A stretch of 5,137 nucleotides of DNA from Treponema sp. (GTDB lineage: Bacteria; Spirochaetota; Spirochaetia; Treponematales; Breznakiellaceae), in the NCBI GenBank assembly GCA_031271075.1, contig JAISWN010000124.1, positions 1 to 5,137 of the forward strand. The letters are read 5' to 3'. Below are positions 1 to 5,137 of this stretch, piece after piece (position 1 is the first letter of the stretch; every line of letters begins with the position of its first letter). The notes beneath the pieces were generated by a model. The model saw only the letters and a program-made list of their open reading frames with translations. It had not been told where the DNA came from and ran no database searches. Position numbers and translations under genes: made by a program.

Positions 1-716
1 AAATTGTCCACAAGTTCCGCCGGGGAAATGCCGCAGATACCCGCATAGACATCTTCCAGGCTGATATCCCGCAGTTGGTTAAGGTCGCTAAACACGCTGA
101 CCTGGGAAAATTTCGTTACTCCGGTAAGAAAAACAAAACGGAGCCAGGGGTCGGCGGTTTTCAGTACCCCGTAAAAGGCTTTAAGCCCCTTCCGTATCTC
201 CTCGTTCAACTCCGAGTCTTCCAGGGTCTCCAGCAGGGGCTTGTCGTATTCGTCCACCAGGACCACCACCTTCCTCCCGGACTTTTCACAGGCCCGCCGG
301 ATAAGGCCGATAAAACGGGCGGAGGCGGTATCTTCCTCCGGGTTTTTGCCCCACCGTTCTTCAAGGGGCCGCAGATTGGTTCCGAGGGCCGATTCCAGAG
401 CCGCCGGGCTGTCGTACTTGTCCACATTCAGGTCGATGTGGAAGACCGGGTATTCCGCCCAGTCCTTTTCCAAATCCGCTATGGCAAGCCGCGGCCGTCC
501 CCCGGCCTCAAGGAAAAGATCCTTTTTCCCCAGGAAGTAGGCTTTCATGGTGGAGAGGAGGAGGCTTTTGCCGAAACGTCTTGGGCGGCCCAGAAAATAG
601 GGTTTGCCCTCGCTTACCAGGCGGTAAATGTAGGCGGTTTTGTCCACATACACGTAGGCGTTGGTACGGATATCCTCAAAATCCTGTATGCCGATGGGCA
701 TTTTTCGTGTGACCAT
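1..716 (-). CDS. Predicted AAA-ATPase (PF09820-like), probably with a PD-(D/E)XK nuclease-like C-terminus; 3' part outside window
   Basis: Reading the minus strand from ATG 716-714 gives 238 codons with no stop before the window edge, so the C-terminal half is missing. The N-terminus has the family opening PIGIQDFEDIR (7-17) and YVYVDKTAYIYRLV (21-34). These are followed by the variant P-loop GRPRRFGKS (43-51), a Walker B strand VVVLVDEYDKPL (150-161) and the sensor-like stretch FLTGVTKFSQVSVFSDLN (196-213). Full-length relatives are usually a little over 500 aa and carry a DUF1703/PD-(D/E)XK-type domain at the C-terminus; that part cannot be seen here. The family binds ATP, but its biological role is not established, and mobile or defence-related roles have only been suggested. 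A second in-frame ATG lies at 701-699; I chose 716 because relatives usually have several residues before PIGI. There is no clear ribosome binding site. The gene is divergent from the MoxR operon, so a shared function is not implied. Confidence 0.9.
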   Translation of the reverse strand, partial: MVTRKMPIGIQDFEDIRTNAYVYVDKTAYIYRLVSEGKPYFLGRPRRFGKSLLLSTMKAYFLGKKDLFLEAGGRPRLAIADLEKDWAEYPVFHIDLNVDKYDSPAALESALGTNLRPLEERWGKNPEEDTASARFIGLIRRACEKSGRKVVVLVDEYDKPLLETLEDSELNEEIRKGLKAFYGVLKTADPWLRFVFLTGVTKFSQVSVFSDLNQLRDISLEDVYAGICGISPAELVDN

Positions 717-723
717 GGTAGAG

Positions 724-753
724 AATATAACAGAAAGGCGGCGGGCAGCACAA
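724..753 (-). promoter_or_regulatory. Candidate sigma70-type promoter for the minus-strand ATPase gene
   Basis: On the minus strand, TTGTGC (753-748, a weak -35 with 3 of 6 matches) is followed after 18 nt by TATATT (729-724, 5 of 6 matches to the -10 consensus). The hexamer ends 7 nt before the ATG at 716. Transcription would therefore start at or next to the start codon, giving a leaderless or nearly leaderless mRNA, which agrees with the missing Shine-Dalgarno sequence. This was found by eye and the -35 is poor. Confidence 0.4.
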
Positions 754-818
754 GAAAACGGACCCGGCGGCAAGATGAACGCATAGAAAAGGAAAAGAGG
801 AAAAAATCACGGACAACT

Positions 819-833
819 GGAACCAGAGGTTCC
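819..833. repeat. Short perfect inverted repeat in the divergent promoter region
   Basis: GGAACC (819-824) and GGTTCC (828-833) are perfectly complementary around the 3-nt loop AGA. There is no T-run on either side, so it is not an intrinsic terminator. Its place between two divergent promoters would fit a regulator binding site, but a 6-bp arm can arise by chance. Confidence 0.35.
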
Positions 834-928
834 TGAGACGGGTACGGACAAAAGATCTGAATTTCAAACCAGAAGTCCGTGAGGGCCCGTCTGGTCCTAT
901 GCGTTTATCCTGGTCCGGAGGGTAATAG

Positions 929-941
929 AACCGCCCCGGTT
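929..941. repeat. Short hairpin (AACCG / CGGTT) upstream of the MoxR gene
   Basis: AACCG (929-933) pairs with CGGTT (937-941) across the loop CCC, and the T-run covers 940-943. The stem is only 5 bp and the T-run is short, so it is a poor terminator. It lies just upstream of the candidate MoxR promoter. Confidence 0.25.
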
Positions 942-952
942 TTCAGGGCCCC

Positions 953-980
953 TTGTAGCCCCTCTCCCTTTTGGCATAAG
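953..980 (+). promoter_or_regulatory. Candidate extended -10 promoter for the MoxR-DUF58-transglutaminase operon
   Basis: TTGTAG (953-958) lies 16 nt before CATAAG (975-980; 4 of 6 matches to the -10 consensus). The hexamer is preceded by TGG at 972-974, which forms an extended -10 (TGn) arrangement. It ends 7 nt before the ATG at 988, so the predicted transcript begins at or beside the start codon. That fits the absence of a Shine-Dalgarno sequence before this gene. The match was made by eye; an overlapping TAAGAT at 977-982 is an alternative -10. Confidence 0.35.
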
Positions 981-987
981 ATAGACT

Positions 988-1968
988 ATGGGTTCCGAAG
1001 TAAAGCAATCTATCGAGCTTTTGATACAGAACATCAAGCGGCTCATTTCCGTAGACACCAAAAAACTGGAGTATATCATCGCCGCCTGGATTGCGGGGGG
1101 GCATGTGATCCTTGCGGACTCCCACGGGGTGGGGAAGACCTCCCTCGCCCGGGCCCTGGCCCAGTCGATCCGCTGGCATCCGGAGGATATGGTCACCGGG
1201 GATGCCGGGATGGAGGGGTTTAACCGCGTCCAGTGTACGGTTGACCTTCTGCCCCAGGATATCCTGGGTTACAACCGTTTTATCGGACATTCGGGGGAAC
1301 TCTACTTTAACAAGGGGCCGGTGTTCGCCCATTTTGTCCTCTGCGACGAGATCAACCTGCTTACCCCCAAGACCCAGGGAAGCTTCTTCCAGGTGATGGA
1401 GGAACAGAGTGTTACCATTGAGGGCAAGCAGTACCGCCTAAGCGATCCCTTTTTCATTATCGCCACCATGAACCTCCGGGGGATTCACCTGTTTCCCCTT
1501 CCCATGCCCCAGCTCGACCGCTTCATGATACGCCTCTCCCTGGGTTACCCCTCGGCGGAAGAGGAGCGGGAGATCATGAACCGTCACGGCAGGATGGACG
1601 CCTGGGACAGTTTTGAAAGCGTCATCGACAGCGCCGACCTTATCCGCTGGAAAAAAATGGTGGACGGCATACAGCTTCATCCCGACGTGGGGGCCTACAT
1701 CGTGGATTGCGTCAGGCAGAGCAGGGTACATCCGGACATAGAAACCGGGGCAAGCCCCCGGGCTGGGGTGCGGATATCCCGGCTGGTCCGTTCCCTTGCC
1801 CTGTGCAGGGGCCTGGACTACGTGCCCATAGATTTCGTAAAGGAATGTTTCATTTCCGCCATGGCCCACCGTATCGTCACCCGGGATCCCTCCATAGCCC
1901 CGGAGCTTCCGCTGGAAAGCATCCTCAATTCGGTTCCGGTGGAGCCTAAGAACCGGGAAAGCGCCTGA
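988..1968 (+). CDS. MoxR-family AAA+ ATPase
   Basis: This is a cytoplasmic AAA+ ATPase of 326 aa, a normal length for MoxR proteins, which are thought to act as chaperones or remodellers for partner proteins encoded beside them. Motifs appear in order: P-loop ADSHGVGKTSLA (43-54; K50, T51), the MoxR signature RVQCTVDLLPQDILG (80-94), Walker B VLCDEINLL (117-125; D120, E121), PKTQ (127-130), sensor 1 ATMN (159-162), PLPMPQLDRF (170-179) with R178 as the likely arginine finger, and sensor 2 GASPRAGVRISR (254-265). The P-loop has His46 where relatives usually have Pro; the ATP-contacting residues are kept. The gene starts at the first ATG after a stretch with no Shine-Dalgarno sequence; the next in-frame Met (69) would remove the P-loop. 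It is the first gene of the operon, and its TGA overlaps the ATG of the DUF58 gene (TGATG), which suggests translational coupling. I am sure of the family; the substrate is unknown. Confidence 0.96.
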   Translation: MGSEVKQSIELLIQNIKRLISVDTKKLEYIIAAWIAGGHVILADSHGVGKTSLARALAQSIRWHPEDMVTGDAGMEGFNRVQCTVDLLPQDILGYNRFIGHSGELYFNKGPVFAHFVLCDEINLLTPKTQGSFFQVMEEQSVTIEGKQYRLSDPFFIIATMNLRGIHLFPLPMPQLDRFMIRLSLGYPSAEEEREIMNRHGRMDAWDSFESVIDSADLIRWKKMVDGIQLHPDVGAYIVDCVRQSRVHPDIETGASPRAGVRISRLVRSLALCRGLDYVPIDFVKECFISAMAHRIVTRDPSIAPELPLESILNSVPVEPKNRESA

Positions 1969-3308
1969 TGGCCGCGCCGCGTTCGCCGGAAGGTCTGTTC
2001 CGGCGCTTTCGCGCCTTCGAGCCCGTTTTTAGCCCTCCGGGTTTTGCCGTCCTGGTTCTTTCCCTGTTTATCCTGATCCGTTCCCTGTCCTCCCGTAACG
2101 CTTACGAGATTGTCCTGTCCCTTGCGGCCCTGTGCCTCTGGATCGTCCTCTACTTTGCCGGTTCCCGGAAGGCCCGCCGGCTTGCCGATCTTGAACCGGG
2201 CTGGAAGCCTCCCGCCCCGCTGGTGGCGGGCGCGGCCGGGGAGACCCTCATTACGGGTCTTGATATTCCGGTTCCCTGGTTCTTCCGCCTCCACTTTAGC
2301 GTCCGGGGCCGTTTTTTCCCCGCCGGCTGCCGGCAGGGCTGCCGGGTTCTGGTGGAAACTTCCGCCCCCCGGAAGGGGCCGGCGCTGCTCAGTATGGATT
2401 TTCCCCTGTCGGGGATTTTCCACGGGGAAGGCTCCTGCCGGCTCCGGGATATTTTCGGTTTTTTTTCCTTCCCCTGCGGGCTGCCCCAGCACCGGAGTCT
2501 GGCGGTCCGGAGCGCCCCCTGCCTGAAAAAACCCCCCCGTATCAGCGCCCATTCGGGGGCGGAGGACAGGCGGAACAAGAGCGCCAGTGATGAGGAGCGG
2601 TACTACATGCGGGAGTACGCGCCGGGGGATCGGTTCCGGGATATTAACTGGAAAAGCTCGGAGCGTATCGACACCCTGATCACCCGCATATCCCCGGACA
2701 ATCAGGAAAAGATCAGCCGTATCGAGGTGTATTTCCGCAATTACGGCCCCGCGGGCGCTACGGGGGGCCGGATTTTGGGCTCCAAAGCCTTAAAAAACCG
2801 GGCTTCCCTGGAGGATCTCTGGCTTCTGGATCGGGCCAAGGCGCGGCTCACCCAGTTTCTCCGTTCCGTCAAGGAGGAGCAGGCGGCCTACGTGTTTCAT
2901 GTCCGCGCCGCCCAGGGCGCCTGGGACATAGCGGATCAGGATGAACTGGAGGCCTTTCTGGATGAGCTGGCGGGCCTCCCCTTTTCCCCGCCCCAAAACG
3001 AGGACGCCCTTGCCGGGGCTTCGGCGGGGGCTTCGGGGGAACTGTACGTCTTCTCCACCGCCTGCGACGCGGGGCTCCCGGCATTCCTCCTGGTCCGCCA
3101 GGCCGTGCCGGTCTTCCTCTTCCTTGCCAGGCCCGCCGGTCCCGGCGCCCGGCCTCGAGATATCGAAAACATCTCTCTCAGGGATTTCGCGGCAAAGGGT
3201 TTCGTCCCCTCTCCCTATTGGCTGGCGCCCCGCCCCGGCAGGGTTCTGAACCCTCCCCGGCTTCCGGGCGGTAAAACGGAGATTGATTACGCGGAGGCGC
3301 GGCTATGA
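1968..3308 (+). CDS. DUF58 domain membrane protein (MoxR partner)
   Basis: This 446-aa protein has two N-terminal hydrophobic segments, about 25-40 and 46-65, then a beta-rich region and the DUF58 core. The core is seen in EERYYMREYAPGDRFRDINW (209-228), followed by the polar K-S-S-E-R and LITRISPD, which matches the family pattern Y-x-x-GD-x-x-R-x-I-x-W-x-x-S-x-R. DUF58 proteins are nearly always encoded beside a MoxR ATPase and are believed to be its membrane-bound client or adaptor; no enzyme activity is established. Many relatives continue into a von Willebrand A-like fold with a DxSxS metal site. Here the corresponding strand reads RIEVYFRNYGPAG (251-263) with no such motif, so metal binding there is doubtful. 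An Ala/Gly/Ser-rich stretch lies at 347-358. The start overlaps the MoxR stop by 1 nt and has no strong ribosome binding site, so translation probably depends on coupling. The stop overlaps the next gene by 4 nt (ATGA). Confidence 0.93.
   Translation: MAAPRSPEGLFRRFRAFEPVFSPPGFAVLVLSLFILIRSLSSRNAYEIVLSLAALCLWIVLYFAGSRKARRLADLEPGWKPPAPLVAGAAGETLITGLDIPVPWFFRLHFSVRGRFFPAGCRQGCRVLVETSAPRKGPALLSMDFPLSGIFHGEGSCRLRDIFGFFSFPCGLPQHRSLAVRSAPCLKKPPRISAHSGAEDRRNKSASDEERYYMREYAPGDRFRDINWKSSERIDTLITRISPDNQEKISRIEVYFRNYGPAGATGGRILGSKALKNRASLEDLWLLDRAKARLTQFLRSVKEEQAAYVFHVRAAQGAWDIADQDELEAFLDELAGLPFSPPQNEDALAGASAGASGELYVFSTACDAGLPAFLLVRQAVPVFLFLARPAGPGARPRDIENISLRDFAAKGFVPSPYWLAPRPGRVLNPPRLPGGKTEIDYAEARL
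3293..3297 (+). promoter_or_regulatory. Shine-Dalgarno site for the transglutaminase-like gene
   Basis: GGAGG lies inside the end of the DUF58 coding sequence, 7 nt before the ATG at 3305. The spacing is good, and this fixes the start of the third operon gene at the ATGA overlap. It is the only clear Shine-Dalgarno sequence before any of the four genes. Confidence 0.75.
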
Positions 3309-5137
3309 AAAAATCACCCCTCAACAGCTTAACGCTCCTCTTTGTCCTGCGGCTCTTTTTTTACCTCAGCGTAGCCGCCCTGCCGATCCTCCACTCGGGT
3401 ATTTCGGTTTCCTATGACCGGGTGAGCCTTATCCAGTGGTTTCTGATTGTCCCCTTCGAGGCGCTTATCGCCTTTCTCCCCGCCCCGGGGGGCAGGGCTT
3501 TAACCAGGCTGATCCTCGCCCTTCTTCCGCTGACGGTTTTTTCGGTTTACGCCGGGGGATTCGGCCCCGGCGCCCTGGCCCCCTTCTCCGCGGGACTCTT
3601 GAGCTTCGCCCTGAGCTTCCTCCTTTTCCGCTACCCCCGCTGGGGTAAACCGGCGGTCCTGGAACCTTTTTTCCTGGCCTGGGTATGTTTCCGGCTGCTG
3701 TCTTTTTCCCGTTCCGGGGAGGACATTGCCGGCCGGAGCGCGGGGCTTACCCAGATCATCCTGGTTTGGACTATAGCGGTTTTTCTGCTCCACAGCGTGG
3801 TAGTGTACTTTTGCCTCTATCCCCGGGGTCTTTCCGGTTCCCGGGGGGAGGGGATGATCTTTGCCCTGGCCGCGGCCGCCGCCCTGGCGCTGGTTTTTAC
3901 CCTGCCCGCCGACTTTATCCGCAACCAGGTTATCGTGAACCTGCTCCCGGATCGGATAGACGAGAAGATCAAGCCCGACGACAACGAATGGGGCATCCCC
4001 AAGAACGGGGGAGGGAGGCGGAACAGCCGGAATACCATCCCCGGTAATGGGGACGGCCGGGAGCCGGGGCTCCGGGGTCTCAGCGAATACGACTGGCCCG
4101 GCGAGGAAGGAGGGGGAAGGGAGAGGAGTACCCGGGGCCGGAACGGCAGGGGAGACGGGGATGGGGAGACCCAGCAGTACACGGTGATGGTGGTGGCTTC
4201 CAAGCGGGAACCGGTGTACATGGGGAATTCTTTCCGGGGCTTCCTGGATCCGGTAAGGGGTTTCCTCCCCAGCCCGGAAGAACCCCTCAACCGCCTGCCT
4301 TCCCTGCGGCTTTTCAACACCTGGTTCGATAATGCCCCGGCTTTTGACCGGGGGAGGGAGCGGGTGGAGGTGTTTTCCCTGTCCACCCTGTCCCAGAACT
4401 TTCTGCCCTACCGGCCCTTTGCCGTTGAACCCACGGTGCTTAGTGAAGGCTCCGGCCCCCTGCGCTACCTGCACCGGGTGGTTTCCGACATGTACACCGG
4501 CGACCCCCTGGAACTGGCCCTGGTCGGGTTGCGGGATTTAAGCGCCCAGGAGCGGAACGCCCTGGCCCCTTACCTGGAGCTTAATCTGGGGGAGGAGGAT
4601 CAGGCGGTATTCGGCGGCCATCTGGATCGGGCCCTGGAGGACTGGCGGGACAATCACGAGGCCATCATCGGGAACAACATGTACCTGTTCAGCGTTTTTA
4701 CCGGAGGCGGGGAACGGGAGATGGGGGAAACCGCCAACGGGTACCTGGACAGGATCCTGGCGATTCTGCTGAGTTTTCGGGACTACCAGTACAATGTCAG
4801 CAATAACGACGATCATTCCGTCTCGGCCATGAAAGAATTCCTCCTCAACACCAAAGACGGGGACTGTGTTGAATTCTCCAACACCGTTGCCCTCCTGGGG
4901 CGGCTTGCCGGTATTCCCTCCCGGGTGGTAACCGGCTACCTTGCGGCGGGAAGCCTCCAAACCATGGCCCATCTCCGGGGGCTTGCCGCCCTGCGGAGCA
5001 AGATAAAGGTTCTGCAGGAATTCCCCTTTGAGGATCTTTACCTGGTAACCGACGCCCACAGCCATTCCTGGACCCAGTTTTACATTCCCGGTTACGGCTG
5101 GATCGATTTTGAGGCCACCGCCTTCGCCATTCCGCCC
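3305..5137 (+). CDS. Membrane-anchored transglutaminase-like (TgpA-type) cysteine hydrolase, 3' end outside window
   Basis: The frame from ATG 3305 is open for 611 codons to the window edge. About seven hydrophobic segments can be seen (roughly 10-28, 43-60, 68-84, 92-109, 118-133, 148-171, 184-201). A basic N-terminus and seven crossings would put the rest outside the cytoplasm. A Gly/Arg/Asp-rich linker (about 226-290) leads to an ectodomain starting YTVMVVASKREPVYMGNSF (292-310). The transglutaminase core begins near 480, with GDCVEFSNTVALLGRLAGIP (519-538; nucleophile C521), RVVTGYL (540-546), HSWTQFYIPGYGWIDFEAT (587-605; catalytic H587) and E603 in the position usually held by Asp. TgpA-type relatives often end in another membrane helix and a cytoplasmic tail, which would lie beyond the window. 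The fold supports a papain-like hydrolase or acyltransferase acting at the envelope on peptides or proteins; the substrate is unknown. The position after MoxR and DUF58 is typical. The ATGA overlap and GGAGG at 3293-3297 support the start. Confidence 0.93.
   Translation, partial: MKKSPLNSLTLLFVLRLFFYLSVAALPILHSGISVSYDRVSLIQWFLIVPFEALIAFLPAPGGRALTRLILALLPLTVFSVYAGGFGPGALAPFSAGLLSFALSFLLFRYPRWGKPAVLEPFFLAWVCFRLLSFSRSGEDIAGRSAGLTQIILVWTIAVFLLHSVVVYFCLYPRGLSGSRGEGMIFALAAAAALALVFTLPADFIRNQVIVNLLPDRIDEKIKPDDNEWGIPKNGGGRRNSRNTIPGNGDGREPGLRGLSEYDWPGEEGGGRERSTRGRNGRGDGDGETQQYTVMVVASKREPVYMGNSFRGFLDPVRGFLPSPEEPLNRLPSLRLFNTWFDNAPAFDRGRERVEVFSLSTLSQNFLPYRPFAVEPTVLSEGSGPLRYLHRVVSDMYTGDPLELALVGLRDLSAQERNALAPYLELNLGEEDQAVFGGHLDRALEDWRDNHEAIIGNNMYLFSVFTGGGEREMGETANGYLDRILAILLSFRDYQYNVSNNDDHSVSAMKEFLLNTKDGDCVEFSNTVALLGRLAGIPSRVVTGYLAAGSLQTMAHLRGLAALRSKIKVLQEFPFEDLYLVTDAHSHSWTQFYIPGYGWIDFEATAFAIPP
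3980..4174 (+). other. Low-complexity Gly/Arg-rich linker coding region, purine- and G-rich on the plus strand
   Basis: This stretch encodes about residues 226-290 of the transglutaminase-like protein. It is rich in Gly, Arg, Glu, Asp and Asn with almost no hydrophobic residues, so it is probably disordered. At DNA level it has a 26-nt run of purines only (4103-4128), which contains Shine-Dalgarno-like AGGAGG. It also has four GGGG runs at 4134-4137, 4149-4152, 4157-4160 and 4163-4166. The three closest runs have 4- and 2-nt loops, but the first loop is 11 nt, so any G-quadruplex would be of the long-loop type. No exact tandem repeat is visible. Confidence 0.6.

Larger units (their letters stand above)
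717..987. other. Divergent intergenic region, 271 bp
   Basis: This stretch separates the start codons of the two divergent transcription units. It is richer in A than its surroundings between about 750 and 870, including an AAAAAA run at 801-806. It contains the two candidate promoters and two short hairpins listed separately. The heptamer ACGGACA occurs twice (809-815 and 844-850), and the inverted hexamer GTCCGT lies at 875-880; this could be an operator but may be chance. I found no tRNA, no convincing small gene and no riboswitch-like structure. Confidence 0.7.

Noticed and set aside
75..836. 253-codon plus-strand open frame opposite the AAA-ATPase gene
   Set aside because: It is antisense to a gene with clear family motifs, and its translation is low-complexity with no recognisable domain. 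It is a by-product of GC-rich coding sequence.
676..867. 63-codon minus-strand open frame overlapping the start of the ATPase gene
   Set aside because: It overlaps the ATPase N-terminus in another frame, has no good ribosome binding site, and would cover the candidate promoter. The hydrophobic patch alone is not enough.
779..925. Open frame in the intergenic region whose translation ends in ordinary-looking sequence (NWNQRFLRRVRTKDLNF near the middle)
   Set aside because: There is no ATG, GTG or TTG start with a ribosome binding site before this stretch, and I recognise no family. A remnant of an old gene cannot be excluded.
929..943. Possible intrinsic terminator before the MoxR gene
   Set aside because: A 5-bp stem with a 4-nt T-run is too weak, and no plus-strand gene upstream would need it.
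1818..2552. 244-codon minus-strand open frame across the MoxR-DUF58 junction
   Set aside because: It is antisense to two well-supported genes, with a charged, repetitive composition and no motif.
3010..3045. Tandem-looking GGGGCTTCGG copies in the DUF58 gene
   Set aside because: Only two imperfect copies, explained by an Ala/Gly/Ser-rich stretch in the protein; no CRISPR or repeat array is present.
3500..4474. 324-codon minus-strand open frame inside the transglutaminase-like gene
   Set aside because: It lies fully antisense to a gene with clear membrane segments and a catalytic domain. The translation is Gly/Pro/Gln-rich and resembles no family; it is an expected GC-rich shadow.

Overview
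The window holds a divergent gene pair. On the minus strand, running off the left edge, is the N-terminal part of a 'predicted AAA-ATPase' (PF09820-like) protein. On the plus strand is a tight three-gene operon that runs off the right edge: a MoxR-family AAA+ ATPase, a DUF58 membrane protein, and a polytopic membrane protein with an extracytoplasmic transglutaminase-like (TgpA-type) domain. The DNA is GC-rich and bacterial. PF09820-type ATPases are abundant in host-associated anaerobes such as Treponema and related spirochaetes and Bacteroidetes. The codon style would fit a GC-rich spirochaete of the termite-gut Treponema type, but this is a tentative guess and no marker gene in the window settles it.

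Layout: 1-716 (minus), ATPase N-terminus, 238 complete codons visible; 717-987, divergent intergenic region with a candidate promoter facing each way and two small hairpins; 988-1968 (plus), MoxR ATPase, 326 aa; 1968-3308 (plus), DUF58 protein, 446 aa; 3305-5137 (plus), transglutaminase-like membrane protein, 611 codons visible, C-terminus missing. The plus-strand genes are joined by a TGATG junction (1-nt overlap) and an ATGA junction (4-nt overlap), so they are almost certainly co-transcribed and translationally coupled.

MoxR-DUF58-transglutaminase is a widespread bacterial gene set. The MoxR ATPase is thought to act as a chaperone or remodeller for the membrane-bound DUF58 partner and the cell-surface cysteine hydrolase, but the substrate is not known for most versions. 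This copy looks intact as far as it is visible, with several departures from consensus: a His instead of the usual Pro in the MoxR P-loop, no recognisable MIDAS motif in the DUF58 protein, a Glu in the third catalytic position of the transglutaminase core, and a glycine/arginine-rich linker between the membrane part and the ectodomain. I do not see a clearly new system. The most unusual signal is that both divergent genes lack a Shine-Dalgarno sequence and have a -10-like hexamer ending exactly 7 nt before the ATG, which suggests leaderless transcripts.
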